A stretch of DNA of 64,000 nt from Lepidostoma basale (GCA_022606425.2 JAHDVF020000025.1:186001-250000); one strand, 5' to 3'. Shown: positions 20,271-32,069, counted from the stretch's first letter. A program made the numbers and translations. The notes: generated by a model from the sequence alone, not told the origin.

Positions 20271-21127
20271 GGAATGTAATTTAACTTCTTCTCATCCTTC
20301 TAATATGTCTCATGACCAGTTGATTGTCATGTTGTTGGTTACCTCTTTATCCTTCTGGGATGTGGACAGCCATATTTTTGGTGATCGGCCACGTGATCGG
20401 GAACCCTCCTGTTGATTGTCTCGGAACATCAGGAAAGAAACTCAGCCTGATAATATGGGGGGGGGGGGCATGCTGAATATCAGGGTTATGTGGGAGACCA
20501 TCATCAAAGTAATTGCACCATATTGACGGAAAAGGAGGCCGATGACAGGCCAAGGAAGATAGAAGGTATTAACAACGTGTGAAAGACAAAGTTATTTCCT
20601 CTTAACAAGGATGCAATGAATGAATACCGAAAGGTGGTTCCGTTGCAGAAAGGACACACCAGAGGGTATCTTCTCCTTTAGCATCCTCATCTATCAATGT
20701 CTTCAGCCTTGCAAATTCTTCGGATTCCTAAATTTCTTATTCTGTCTTGAAACCCAATCAAAAAAAGCCTACGTCGTAATTTATGATTATATCGTTCTCC
20801 CGACACGTTATAACACTACGACACAAAATAAACTAAAAAGTAAAAAAAAAAAATTTGAATTCGTTAAAAGTAGTCATTATTGGAAATCTACAGTGTAAAC
20901 ACCTTAAGCTTATCAAAAAATATTTTCTATTTTTTTCTTAACCTGTACCTTAAAGAGTCGTTTAAATGTTATGCCATGTTTTTTTGTATTATATTGTAAA
21001 AATAAAGAATTTCATTAAAAATGGCTTTCGGACGTTTAATTTCATCGCCCTATACTACTAAAAAGAAGGCCGCCTCACTGGTGAACATTATTTTCTCTAA
21101 TGTGTATATATAATATACGAGAAAAAA
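20271..21127. other. No supported gene; G12 run
   Basis: Contains a run of twelve G (20457-20468) and a PLE-like end motif (ACAGTGTAAACACCTTAAGC) near 20890-20910. Frames of 68 and 92 codons here show no family motif. Confidence 0.4.
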
Positions 21128-21310
21128 AAACCATTCACGCTAATGTTGCAGACTGTCGTGGTTTCTTCCTTTTCAAAAATCATTACCTTGGAATTATTAA
21201 CATTCATCATCAGATCATTTCGCATGCATACCTCATACATACAATTCACCAGGACTTGTAGTTCATGCTCGTTGTCTGCAAGAAGGACAGCGTCATTTTA
21301 CAAATTCTAA
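21128..21310 (-). mobile_element. LINE-A RT-core fragment
   Basis: The minus strand reads NDAVLLADNEHELQVLVN, then a CMRNDLMMNVNNSKVMIF segment and TTVCNISVNG. The first block is the RT active-site region, normally (Y/F)ADDAVLLAD, here with one Asp changed. The rest aligns with the start of the copy at 51669. One of few pieces here that reach the catalytic box. Confidence 0.75.
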
Positions 21311-21577
21311 AGCGGTGTGTTCTATTCCATTGGACAAATCATGTCTTAACTGAATCAACCCAGCTGCAGTGCAAAAAACAATATGATAATAAGAATCATT
21401 TATAAATATGACGATACAAATCCTCTTTGGATTAGCTGATGGTCTGTTTTTATAATATAAAGACTATAATATACAAAGACTTGTTGAAGGAAAGCTGTAT
21501 GTATACATTTATTTGCAATAAAGGGTATCACTTCTTAAGTTTGAGAAAAAAGTGAACATTGAAAAGCTGAAAAAAGA

Positions 21578-21746
21578 AAACTGGAGATGCCTATTGGTGG
21601 CGATGAGGTTCGCAACCCATCACACCGTGTCTCCCGCGAGGCGAAAAGAGAAGGATGGAGTGCCGCATCAGTTAAAGTGTGACAGTCCATTCTTTCTGCC
21701 TACCCTTTCGGGGAGTCGGCGTGATGGTTAGTCAGTCAGTCAGTCA
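21578..21746 (+). mobile_element. LINE 3' end, type B, with (TCAG)n tail
   Basis: GAGATGCCTATTGGTGGCGA matches 2921-2940. It ends in the LINE-A-type terminal block and a GTCA repeat at 21728-21746. Confidence 0.7.
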
Positions 21747-21784
21747 AGAAAAAAAAACATTTTAGTTACTCTTTTACGATGCGA

Positions 21785-22275
21785 ATTCGTCGTCGAATTC
21801 AGTTGGGTTGGGCGGCCTTTGGAAAATTACGTCAGGTTCTCACCTCTAAAATACCATAACGCCTCAAGACTAAAGTCTTCAACCAGTGCGTCTTGCCATC
21901 ATGACGTACGGAGCCGAGACGTGAACACTGACAAAAGGTCTAGTCTACAGATTCAAAGTCGCCCAACGCGGCATGGAAAGAGCCATGCTTGGAATCACCT
22001 TGAGGGACAGATTTAGAAACGAATTTATTCGTCAACAAACCAAGGTCTGGCCGTATCTGTCGGAGAACCGACGGCCGATGGAGGAGACGGGTTCTGGAGT
22101 GGATACCGCGTACAGGATTCCCCAGAGTTGGACGTCCCCCTGCCCGCTGGACCGACGATCTGAAGAGGATTGCAGGACTTGGATGGATGGGAGTGGCAAT
22201 GGAAAGGGGGCAGTGGCGTACTTTGGGAGAGACCTACATTCAGCAGTGGATGACAGACGGCTGATAATGATGATG
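21785..22275 (+). mobile_element. LINE-H (RTE-type) C-terminal fragment
   Basis: With shifts: RRRIQLGWAAFGKLRQVLTS, LKTKVFNQCVLP, MTYGAET, LTKGLVYRFKVAQRGMERAM and LGITLRDRFRNEFIRQQTKV. Then come degenerate VGRP / WTDDLKRIAGLGWMG-like blocks and an (ATG)n tail at 22265-22278. GWAAFGKLR and LGITLRDR are typical of RTE-type LINEs. The coding frame breaks at least twice. Confidence 0.8.
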
Positions 22276-22754
22276 ATGCGAATTCATATAGCTAATGAAC
22301 GAATGTATATTTTTCGAGTTGATAATAAATTTAAATGAAATTGTGTTTCGTTACTCGGATAATATTTTTGTTCGCAAGAAACACATAAAGTTTGTATTTT
22401 GATTTAAATCTTTTGAATAAAGTTTCTCCCTTAGAACGTTATGGCAACAAAACAAATCACAACTTTATAAAACACCAGCCTTTAATGGTAACGGATAAAG
22501 TTAAAATAAAGAAAAACAAATCCTTGCGTTATTTCTAGTTCTTAGTCCCCATTCGCCATTCTTCGTGTTTTTAGTTTCTTAGGATATAAGAGAAAAGTTG
22601 AGAAAAGTGCATTTCCAAAGATAAAACTTTATACCTCCTAGGAGCAAGCAGATGCATTTTTTCTATGCACGGATTATCGAGATCTTCAGAATATTCTTAC
22701 GAAAACTCACCCTTTCTCACATAACGTTTTTTCTAATGTTTGTAAATCAAGATT
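22276..22754. other. AT-rich, no feature seen
   Basis: Nothing supported beyond ordinary AT-rich sequence. Confidence 0.4.
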
Positions 22755-22912
22755 ATAAGAAAGATGAAAGTAGGATAAATGCCGTAGAAATGAGGTCACT
22801 AAGAAGGATGTGCGGAAAAAATAATGTATGATAGAATATCTAATGATGAAGTAAGAAAGAAATGTAAAGCGGATGATTCCGTGATAAATAAAATCAATAA
22901 AGGGTCACAGAA
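22755..22912 (+). mobile_element. LINE-A internal fragment
   Basis: Reads KKDESRINAVEMRSLRRMCG, a shift, then MYDRISNDEVRKKCKADDS and a truncated KGS. Both ends are lost; 22913 begins another repeat. Confidence 0.7.
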
Positions 22913-23707
22913 CAACATTCAAATACACTAATCATACATTATTATATATATTGTTTCTTAAGCAATGATCTAAAACTCCATAATAAAAAATTAACACGAA
23001 TGAAAACGTAATTTTTTTAGAGATAAAGTTCCTGGCCACATATTCAAATAAAATTTAATAAAACTTCTAGAAAAATGACGTTTTCGAAAAATGAACTCAC
23101 GATTATAACAATGACAGAGCCTCCCTCATGTGGAATAAAATATCACAAAATACGTCGACCTCTGAGGTGACAAAATTTAGCGAAGATATTGCTCTATCTT
23201 CCGGCATAATCATTGACAGATTGGTTCTGCATCGTGGGAGATAAAACAATAAATGGCCACTTTGTCAAAATGGGTATACCCAAAATCTGTAAGAACGTTA
23301 AATAATTAGTATGAAGCGTGAATATCTACACACTTATCCTAAGAATATTAACATTACTTATTTGTTGTTTTGGTCTTACGGAAAAAACGGTCTTTTGGAA
23401 AAAACGTATTTCACAATTTATATATAAACCACCATATCAAGTATTTCAAATAAAGGAAAACGATGTTTCCTAGAAGTTTGAATGTTTTGTTTTTGTGTAT
23501 TTTAATCAAATGGCGGTTAAATGCGTAACACAAACATCTATATATAAGAGATACGTTTCCAAAAGTAATATTTTAAGAATTTGTTTCTTGAACAATGCTG
23601 TAAAATTCCATATTAAATAACAAATATGAATTAAAACGTTTAGAAGTTTTATTATAATTTATATGAATGGCATGTTTTGCCCCTCTAATGCATTATTCAA
23701 TATTTAA
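22913..23707 (-). mobile_element. PLE-vi fragments
   Basis: Inverted copies of a dispersed block (TTTCTTGAACAATG..TAAAACTCCATA, AATGAAAACG, TTTAGAAGTTTTATTATAA) recur at 22915-22990 and 23590-23660. A GCATGTTTTGCCCCTCTAATGC hairpin-like motif at 23669-23700 is the inverted PLE-vi pattern. Other copies lie near 32690, 40430, 49800 and 62660. Confidence 0.5.
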
Positions 23708-24160
23708 TAGATGAAAGTAGAATAAATGCAGTAGAAATGAGATCTCTAAGACGAATGTGTGCCAAACCTGTGTATGATAGAGTGACAAATGCAAGTATAA
23801 GAAGTGAATGTGGTGCGAATGAAAGTGTTATGAACAAAATAAGGAAAGGGTCATTAAGATGGTTTGGACATATGGAAAGAATGAGTGAAGATAGAATGGT
23901 AAAGAAGGTATATGTAAACGGCGTGAACGGAGCTAGAAATAGAGGAAGGCCGAGGAAAACGTGGCACGATCAAATCAATCAAATATTGAATGTCGGACAC
24001 GTGAGGAGTCGGAGAAATCGACGTGCGTGCAAGACAAGATGTATGAATGTAGAGGAAGCGAGAGAAGTATGTCAGGACAGAACAGTGTAGCGTTCCATTC
24101 TTTCTGCCTACCCCTCCGGGGAGACGGCGTGATGGTTGGTTAGTTAGTTAGTTAATAATA
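23708..24160 (+). mobile_element. LINE-A 3' copy, 117-codon open frame, (TTAG)n tail
   Basis: Frame 23737-24090 holds MRSLRRMCAKPVYDRVTNAS, RKGSLRWFGHMERM, GARNRGRPRKTWHDQINQ, RRNRRACKTRCMNVEEARE and a stop after VCQDRTV. The 3' end carries GATGGTTGG plus TTAG repeats to 24154. One of the cleaner LINE-A copies. Confidence 0.85.
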
Positions 24161-24169
24161 AATAACATT

Positions 24170-24405
24170 TTTACTGTTAAAATTTAAAACACTGTTATAA
24201 TATCACAATTTCTTTTTTTTATAATAGTTTATTGTAACACCTGATGATGCCAACATCGGCTGGCGAAACAGCTGTCGCGACACTGTTTCGCCAGCTGATG
24301 TAAATAAAAATAAATTGTGATATTATAACAGTTTTTTAAATTTTAATACTAAAAATGTTCAAGTATCATAGTGTTTCGGCCAAAACAATGGACTATTTAA
24401 ATAAC
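24170..24405 (+). mobile_element. PLE-ii fragment with hammerhead-like motif
   Basis: CTGATGA (24241-24247), stem II GCCA/TGGC (24249-24252, 24261-24264), GAAA (24265-24268), palindrome ACAGCTGT (24268-24275) and C24276. Stem I is imperfect. An inverted CAGCTGATG follows (24292-24300). The flanks (AATTGTGATATTATAACAG; GTTTCGGCCAAAACAATGGAC) recur at 32240-32465 and 38340-38482. Confidence 0.6.
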
Positions 24406-25077
24406 ATTTGATAATTTCTTAGATACGATAAATTGTTATAAACATGCTTTATAATAAAACTTCTAGAATACAAACGTTTTCATTCGTATTCATATCTGTC
24501 GAATGCCTCACAATTAATAATACCCTAGCAGTTAAAATTATGCAATACACTTGAAATAAAATGAATCTTATATTCAACAGTATTCACTATTTGGACATAA
24601 ACCAGTTTGCAATGAAAGTTTATATTTAAATTAACATATTGTTTTACAAACTACATTCTAGTGTACTGGTTTTGAAACTAAATACTACGATAAATCATGC
24701 TGCAGTACTGACTCGCCTGACATGGACTTCAATAGACCAGCAGAACAGTGGATAAATGTAGAAATGATAATAATATGAGAAAAGCTTCGCAAAAGTGGAT
24801 TCACAATTGAGAACTTCGCCATATTTCATTCCTATCCAACTCTGCTACGAGTCAGCCCAGGCGAGTATAGTGCGGTGTCCTAGTAGAGCAGAGAAAGTTA
24901 ATTTCCTGTCACGTATAAAAAATATTAACATCAACCATCCGCGATAAGGATTTTCAACACGTTCACGTTAAATAAATGGGGCCGTAGATAATACACACAT
25001 GGAGGGAATGAGTTAGCGCTATGACTTAAACTACACGTGTTTTACTTACCTATATAATAGAGAATAAAATGGTTATT
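24406..25077. other. No supported gene
   Basis: A PLE-vi block (AATAAAACTTCTAG ... CGTTTTCATTCGTATT) lies at 24450-24490. The rest is unremarkable. Confidence 0.4.
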
Positions 25078-25586
25078 ACTAACTAACTAACTAACTAACT
25101 AACCATCACGCCATTTCCCTGGAGGGGTAGGCAGAGAGGATGGATCGCCACACTGGCCTGTCCTGGCACACCTCTCGGGCACCATGCACGCACGTCGATT
25201 ATTCCGACTTCGAATGTGGCCGCCTTTTAGTAATTGGTTAATTTGGTCATGCCATGTTTTACCGGTCGTCCTCGGCTTCTTTTCCCACTCACGCTGTTTG
25301 TGTACAACTTTTAAACCATTCTACTCTCATCCATTCGTTCCATATGTCCGAACCATCTCAGGGATCCTTTTTTAATTTTATTCATGATGCAGTCATCTGT
25401 CTTACATTTCTTTCTTATTTCATCGTTCGGTATTCTATCATACAACGTTTTCCAGCACATTCTTCTTAGTGATCTAATTTCTACGGCGTTTATTCTGCTT
25501 TCATCCTTCTTTTGCCAGCTCCAAGCTTCACTTCCATACATGAGGGTTATTACTAAAATTTTAATAATATAATTTTTTTTACGCAT
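25078..25586 (-). mobile_element. LINE-A 3' copy (left arm of an inverted pair)
   Basis: Minus frame 25586-25311: MYGSEAWSWQKKDESRINAV, RSLRRMCWKTLYDRIPNDEI, MNKIKKGSLRWFGHMERMDE. The remainder to the tail is shifted. Inverted TTAG repeats are at 25078-25104. It faces the copy at 25600-26072 head to head. Confidence 0.85.
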
Positions 25587-25599
25587 TGCCTATTAATAC

Positions 25600-26072
25600 C
25601 ATTTTCATAAGAAGCGAAGCATGGAACTGGCAAAAGAAGAATGAGAATAGAATAAATGTAGTAGAAATGAGATCTCTTAGACGAATGTGTGGTACTCTGT
25701 GCATGATGGAGTGTCGAATGAAAATATAAGAAGTAAATGCGATGCAAATGATGGTGTTATGTAGCAAATAATGAAGGGATCATTAAGATGGTTTGGACAT
25801 ATGGAAATAATGAATAAAGAAAGAATTGTAAAAAAATATATGTTGACGATGTAAATGGAACTAGAAATAGAGGAACACCGTGGAAAACGTGGTACGATCA
25901 AATAAATCAAATATTGAATATCGGCCACGTGAGGAGTCGACGCGCGTGCATGACACGATGTATGAATGTTGAGAAATTGAGAGAAATATGCCAGGAAAGA
26001 AAAGTGTGGCAGTCCATTCTTTCTGTCTACCCCTTCGGGGACACGGCGAGATGGTTAGTTAGTTAGTTAGTT
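25600..26072 (+). mobile_element. LINE-A 3' copy (right arm of an inverted pair)
   Basis: Starts AAGCGAAGCATGGAACTGGC and continues through RRMCGTL.MMECRMK, SLRWFGHMEIMN and a degenerate GTPWKTWYDQINQ to the terminal block and TTAG repeats (26053-26072). Several stops and a shift. Confidence 0.8.
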
Positions 26073-26499
26073 CATTAAAAAAATTAGATGAAAAGTAATT
26101 TTAAGAAATGTAACAAAATGAATATCAGATCCAGTTCCATTGCTGTTCTTTTTGTGAACGTGATTGTTTTAAAGCCTTTATTAGTACTAGGAGGATGCAC
26201 ATGTTAAATATCGTTTTCTTTAGGTGGTTCTCAAATCGTTTGAACCTAAGAATATAGGACAGTTTACCCAAAGCAGCCCACGCAAGTCCAAGGTCCTACC
26301 TACCTTTAGTCACTACTATTAATAGTTAAGAAATGTTTGAAGTAATTTTTATATTTATATACATTTTCACAAAATAGTTTCATTGTATTCTCATGAACAG
26401 ATAACTCATTACAGGTTAAAAAAGATAATTTGCGTATACAATGATAGATAATTATAGAACATTAAGAAAATATAAGGATCTCACATCTGAAAACTAAAA
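26073..26499. other. No feature seen
   Basis: AT-rich; nothing supported. Confidence 0.4.
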
Positions 26500-26655
26500 C
26501 ATTCTTCTTCTTCTTCTTCCTCAGCCTATTCCCGTCCACTCCTGGACAAAAGCCTCCTCCATTCGCTTCCGTGTCACTATGTCTTGTGCAGACTGCATCC
26601 AGGTTATTTCGACGTGTCTGCTATGTCTGTGTCCGCAACTACCTACGGAGGAAGG
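26500..26655 (-). mobile_element. LINE-C 3' end
   Basis: CTTCTTCTTCTTCCTCAGCC then CTATTCCCGTCCACTCCTGG matches the inverted end of LINE-C at 5696 and 56500-56712. Truncated after about 120 bp. Confidence 0.7.
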
Positions 26656-26737
26656 AAAACATTCTTCATAATTTTAATTAAATTTTTAAATCACCTTATT
26701 ATCAATACATAGAAATAATTTTAATCACTATATTATC

Positions 26738-27265
26738 TTATTTGGTTGTGGACTTATGTGGGAAAACTGATCTACCGTATGAAGTTATGGTACAAGTAAA
26801 CAAGACTGCGGTAGTTTCAAGATGTTTGAAGTATTCAATATGGAAAAACCCCGATATGAAGATCAGCAGCAAAATGAAAATTTTTAAGACTTGTGTGCTA
26901 TGCGTCATGATATATCGGATCAAATGCAGGGGGGACACCACAATCACAAAAAACGCTTTCAGAGTATCAGAAATGAAGACGCTCATAAATATATCTGGTA
27001 AGACACTACGAAATAGGGGATATTTCGAGAACTCGGCCGTGCTAGAGTCCTCGGAGATCGACGTCTTTCATATAAGTGAAGGTACGTTCAGGAGAAAAAT
27101 ACTCCTGACTTCAGAACGTATCCTGTCTTCCTAATGTCGAACCATCTCTAATGCGTTCTTAGTACCTTCTATATGGTATTTTTAGAATATTTTACCTGTA
27201 CTCAATAGATGCCTTAAACATTTTCCTGTTTGTAATGTCTTTGAGTTAATAAACTGATTTGATTT
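26738..27265 (+). mobile_element. In-frame chimera of LINE-K and LINE-E
   Basis: A 130-codon frame (26742-27134) begins with LINE-K sequence (VMVQVNKTAVVSRCLKYSIW, RVSEMKTLINISGKTLR) and at about 27012 passes without a break into LINE-E (GYFENSAVLE). About 180 bp of LINE-E is then missing before SSEIDVFHISEGTFRRKILL. The LINE-E 3' end follows, with AATAAACTGATTTGATTTGA at 27248-27267. Two unrelated LINEs and a deletion joined in one frame; likely template switching or nested insertion, not a gene. Confidence 0.75.
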
Positions 27266-27314
27266 GAAATTGAATAAGTAACTCAAGGTTAAGGGAGGAT
27301 GTTTTTTATTTATT

Positions 27315-27475
27315 CTTCTTCTTCTTAGCCTCCCCTCCACTACTGGATGTAGGCCTTTTCTATCTGTCTCCGTTTTTCTCTATCGTGTGCCGCTTCAATC
27401 TATTTTTTCCCGGCGACCACAACAATATCGTCGGCCCATCTCTTCTCTGGCCGGCCAACCGGTTGTTTATTTGGG
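27315..27475 (-). mobile_element. LINE-G (RTE-type) 3' end
   Basis: The minus strand matches the end of the copy at 33380-33640: RPEKRWADDIVVVAGKK, then AAHDREKRRQIEKAYIQ. The tail is CTTCTTCTT. Confidence 0.7.
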
Positions 27476-27534
27476 TGGCTGGGAAGTCATTGATAATTAT
27501 GCACCTTCTCTGGCATTCCTTCTGAATTTTTTCT

Positions 27535-28435
27535 CTCTCTCTCTCTCATGTGGATAGGGCAGACCACCAAACAGATGCATCGACTGCTGGTTGTCGACCT
27601 CGCAGGAGGCCAATTCCTCTTAAGAAACAGCCCACAAGGCCTACACTAATAATAAGAAGAAGATATTTAAAAAAAATCATATTTTTATTGCAGGTAGTAT
27701 TAAATATCTTCTTTATCTTCTTCTTCCTTATTGTAGACCTATGTGGTCTGTTCTCTAGAGTATTGTTTCTTCTGTGAGGTAGATTTTCAGCTGTCCTTAC
27801 ATCTTTTAGGAGGTCTTCCACGAGGACGAGTCCCATGACGTTGATTATGCAATGCAATATAGGGGAGTCTGGTGGTATCCATTATTTGAACATGACCATA
27901 CCAGTCCCTTTTTCGCTGTCTGCCCCATCTTATAATATCCTCAACCTTACATATCTCTCTTATTCTGGTATTCCTCACGCGATCCCTCAGTGTATTGCCT
28001 GCTATCGTCCTCAGTGTCTTCATTTCGGAAGTCCTCAAAACATGTTTGGTCCTTACTATGTCTGCCCTTGCTTCGACCCCATATGTTATTATTGGTCTTA
28101 CGCATGCTTTATAGATTCTCATTTTACTCCTAATGGCCATGTCTATGTTTTTCCATATTGTGGATTTTAGAGCCCCAAAGATTGCAGTTGCCTTGTTTAC
28201 TTGGGCTTGTATTTCTTCCCGCAGATCAGCTCCCCCAACCAGATCTATGCCTAGATACTTGAAGGTTCTGACTTGTTCTGTGGGTTGATTTTCTATCACC
28301 AGGTTACATGTTTTGGGTGTTTTGAAAAAGGTCATACATTTTGTTTTTTCGATAGAGATCGTCATGTTGTATTTCTTACAGGCGTGATGTAGTCTGTCTA
28401 GCATTTTTTGTAGGTTATTATTGTATTGGTATTTA
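27535..28435 (-). pseudogene. LINE-K (RTE-like) ORF2 C-terminal part, long open frame
   Basis: The minus-strand frame is open from about 28435 to 27787: LDRLHHACKKYNMTISIEKT, FKYLGIDLVGGADLREEIQA, GALKSTIWKNIDM, RIYKACVRPIITYGVEARAD, SEMKTLRTIAGNTLRDRVRN, QRKRDWYGHVQIMDTTRL and GTRPRGRPPKRCKDS. It follows the RT catalytic box, which is missing. A second frame continues to 27546 past a shift. It runs into a CT repeat at 27530-27547. Best-preserved LINE-K here. Confidence 0.85.
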
Positions 28436-28503
28436 ATATGATAAAACGAAATCAAATGCATTTTATTTAATCTCAATAATAAGACTGTACATTCTAGTAG
28501 CAT

Positions 28504-29157
28504 TCCTCATTAATATAATAATAGCAGGTAAGATATCATATTACCTAGTTATCATAACATAATTATTCATATTAATGATGTTATTGATCTTTTTGATTGC
28601 ACGAATTATGTAGATAATATAAAATATATTAATAACTTTAACAGTATCAATTAAAATGTAGTTTTGTATTACATGCTCGTTGATTACAGGCATGTTAAAA
28701 TATAATGTTTCGGTATCGGTATTCGCGCCATTACATATTCATCCTCGCAAATAATTAAGCCAGGATTCGCCATTTTCATGTTTTAAACGAAACGCAACTA
28801 CACAAATTATCGAATATCAAACCAACCGCATTTTCCATATGCTAGTCGTGTGGTAAATATTGTTTTAGAGCGATAAACTTTAAACCCGGATTATTACAAG
28901 CGACGTGCCTCGCCGCACTGCGGTCAAGACAATAAATTAGTTGGGAATGGTCCAAATACTTCACTATCCGTTTACAAATAAACGTTGTTTCTGCTGCAAT
29001 TATACACTAATTCATTTTATTAGATTGTATTTGCATTATCCTTCACCTCTCTATGTAACGGTGCTGTGTAATCACTACGCATTATAAAACGAGAACTTTT
29101 TAAATCGTATAAATGAAACATTCAAATGTAGCTGTTTTAATTGACTACAATTGAAGT
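28504..29157. other. No supported gene
   Basis: Low-copy looking sequence. A TAATGTTTCGGTATCGGTAT stretch at 28700 recalls a PLE motif but is too short to call. Confidence 0.35.
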
Positions 29158-29300
29158 CAAATGAGGTCTCCCCGGAGTTCGACGTCTTTAAAATTAGTGA
29201 AAGTATGTTCAGAAGGCAAATAATCCTGATTTAAGAGAGTATCTTGTCTTCCTTAAGTTGAACCATCTCTCATGCATCCCTGATATAATATATTATATTT
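29158..29300 (+). mobile_element. LINE-E 3' fragment
   Basis: GTCTCCCCGGAGTTCGACGT ... AGTATGTTCAGAAGGCAAAT matches the SEIDVFHVSESTFRRQI end of LINE-E, followed by its 3' untranslated part. Confidence 0.65.
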
Positions 29301-29489
29301 TACCTGTTCTCAATATATGCTTTAAATCCTAATGGTGTTTAAAAAAAAAAATTGATATTATGTGAAAACATATAATATAAATATATTTTTAATCATATGT
29401 ACATTCACAAACTTTTCTAGACCACCGCCCATTTATAAGAATAAACAATAACTGTAACATTGTTCTAAAGAAGTGCAAAAAAACGGTGA

Positions 29490-29790
29490 GTGACCCAAAG
29501 AGCCACGTGAGAAATAAGCCGTAGAGACAGAGTCAGAAACGATACGGTGAGAAAAAAAACAAAAGTCACTGACATCATCCACCCCAAAGCGACTGTAAAT
29601 GGTATAGGCTAGTCACGTAGCCAGAAGTTCTGATGAAAAATTTACCAAAAGACTGCTGACTTGGAGACCGTGGACCATATAGAAAAATGCAGGGTGACCA
29701 TAACTACGATGAAAGGGCGACCTGAACCGACACATCAGCATAACCTGGATGCATTCTGCTAAAGATTCTGATGTACTGCATGCATTCTGC
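29490..29790 (+). mobile_element. LINE-C fragment, degenerate
   Basis: AGAGTCAGAAACGATACGGT (29529) and later blocks match 56408 onward: TKRLLTWRPWTI, then GRPEPTHQHNLDA-like remnants. Many changes; the end is rearranged around a repeated TGCATTCTGC. Confidence 0.65.
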
Positions 29791-29875
29791 ATGCAGTTCA
29801 TCATATGCATTCTGAGTGGTGTGGAATATTTTTAAAGCGACACTAGTCGAAAACGTTTTAAATTTTAAACTTTTA

Positions 29876-30115
29876 AGTAACTAACTAACCATCACGCCGT
29901 CTCCCCGGAGGGGTAGGTTCTCTCGCTTCCTCAACATTCATACACCGTGTCATGTACGCGCGTCGATTTATCTGACTCCTCACATTCAATATTTGATTTA
30001 TTTGATCGTGCCGCGTTTTCCTCAGTCTTCCTCTATTTTTGGTTCCATTTACATCGTTAACATATATGTATTTTTTACCATTCTTTCTTCATTCATTCTT
30101 TCCATATTTCCATTT
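29876..30115 (-). mobile_element. LINE-A 3' fragment
   Basis: TAACTAACTAACC tail, then inverted LINE-A blocks (EARE.. MNVEE, RRAYMTRCM, TEDRGKRGTIK) to MVKK. A gap of about 60 bp in the terminal block. Confidence 0.7.
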
Positions 30116-30865
30116 AAACTTTTATTTCTCTATAAATAATATTCTGGAATATTAAGAGTTGCAGGTGACTGAATTTGTACGAAAGTGTCCTATTTTGAAT
30201 AGGGTAAATACTTTGCTAAGTATTACGCTCCAATCGATTAAACGAAAATGTTTAATTCTTACATCTCAGAAGTTGGCCGCAAAGCAAACGTTTACGTGAC
30301 CGAAAAATTTATCTCCGTCAGGTGTAAACTTCGGTTAGGCAAACAAAAACTTTAGATTAATCGTAAACCCTTCATTGTTTCATCAACTTTACGAAGAGAT
30401 CAAACATTTGAGCACAAAATGTTCGTGACAGATATCCGCCACGGGGGTCCTCGGCAAACAACGACAATCCAACACGTCAAATTACAAAGTTGGGCGCGAT
30501 TTCTTGGAGTCTACGCACCGAACGCAATTTATGACTAACGTATTGTTTAAGATAATTAAATATTCTGTTAGACAAACAAGATATTTTGTTTCTTTGACAA
30601 CTTACAACATTTGTCACTAATGATTGTCAACTCGGCGTAAATCGCTTTTAACAAACTTTCTTACAAAATTGGAGATTGGATCTCCAGGCGTTGTCTAGTA
30701 ATGTATGATAGTTGCAAAGCCTTTCACATTGCATTAATAAAGATTTTCTGCTTAATGATAACATTTATTCTTAATAGATGGCGCTAGTCTAGATTGACCT
30801 AAAAATGTGAAGTGTGTCTCAACATAGTACCTAGCATATATACACGTACATCTTTAAAAAAAATG
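30116..30865. other. Low-copy stretch, no gene
   Basis: 30400-30560 is more GC-balanced than its neighbours but shows no frame or motif I can name. Confidence 0.35.
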
Positions 30866-31040
30866 TCATACGTGGTGGTCGTAAGAAGGGCGGAACGGGG
30901 AATGTTGTTAACATAAAGCGATCGTTTAACCCAATCAATGACAGGTCATAAGTCCTGTAAACTCCTCGACCACCATATACTGTTTAAAAAAAACAATTTA
31001 CAACTTCGTCTCTATTGAGATACAATTAATCCCTTTAAAT
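30866..31040 (-). repeat. Inverted copy of the repeat at 500-668
   Basis: Block order is reversed and complemented relative to 500-668 (ACGTGGTGGTCGTAAGAAGG ... TTCGTCTCTATTGAGATACA). It abuts PLE-iii, just as 500 abuts PLE-i. Confidence 0.65.
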
Positions 31041-32020
31041 TAAACGATGTTTTTTTTATATATGTAAATACTTCCACATTTGTCTTTATTTCGACAGCGA
31101 CCGGTTTCACCGAACTCCTTGGCATCGACAGACATTCGACACTGCCTTCATCTCTACTCTCCTCCTTATATACACATAGATCAGAGGTGGCAAACATGAT
31201 TCTATACAAAAAAAAAAAAATTACTTATGTTAAATTAAGAACTTCATAAGTTATTTAATATAACTCTTCCGAACATTCAAAACTGGAATTGGGGAACATG
31301 TACTTAGCTGGAAAAACAATAAATTAAACTCAAACTTTGCCAACCATTTGATAAAATACTACCACGATGTTAAAATTATACAAACATGCCCGAAAAGCAA
31401 AGAGTTAGATAAACTAGAGATATTAGAAGTAAATGGAGTCAAATACGAGTACACCCCTGATAAAATCCATATTTACGACCAATTGTTATTTGTATATTCA
31501 AGTTTATTATACATTATGTAAATAAACAAAAAACTCTCCGAGAAACAATTACGCGATTACCGAAACCTTGTTTAAAAATTACAGAAGCAGCCCTATAAAA
31601 TGGATGGAAAAACCAATGGGGAGACCAACATACACTATACATCATATTAAACTTAAATTCACTAGAATTAAAAATACATGTATTAATTTTTCAACCATTA
31701 TTTATAGATAAATCCACGGTAATTCCATTGTTCTGTAAAATAAATCTACTCAATTAACATGAATATCAATATTTAACTTCAGTAAATTATACATAAGTAT
31801 TTTAATATTATTCTTGTATAGAATCGTGTTTGCCACCCCTGATCTATGCGTATATAAGGAAGACAGTGGATGACAGTGTCACCAGTCAGTCGATGTCAGT
31901 GAGCCTGGTGAAACCAGTCGCTGTCGAAATAAAAACAAATGTGGAAGTAGATGTAAAAAAACATCGTTTTATTTAATTATTATTTAAAATGAACTTCCAT
32001 CAAGAGATTTCAGTTAAATC
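31040..32020 (+). mobile_element. PLE-iii copy with inverted ends and GIY-YIG-protein C-terminus
   Basis: Ends 31040-31205 (minus) and 31817-32020 (plus) are inverted copies of about 150 bp. Each holds the CTGTCGA / hairpin / GAAACCGGTC block (GAAACCAGTC on the right). Between them 31328-31520 reads LNSNFANHLIKYYHDVKIIQ, ELDKLEILEVNGVKYEY and IHIYDQLLFVYSS to a stop, which matches the segment after the GIY-YIG nuclease in Penelope-type proteins. The RT and nuclease core are missing. Confidence 0.65.
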
Positions 32021-32069
32021 ATTTGAATATATTATATAAGTTATATATTAAAGGCTTGCTACTAGTATT

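Noticed and set aside
20457..20468. G12 run as a quadruplex
   Set aside because: A single run; no further G tracts nearby to make a four-tract motif beyond the homopolymer itself.
25078..26072. Twin priming as the origin of the head-to-head LINE-A pair
   Set aside because: Both arms keep their own 3' end and tail; twin priming would give only one.
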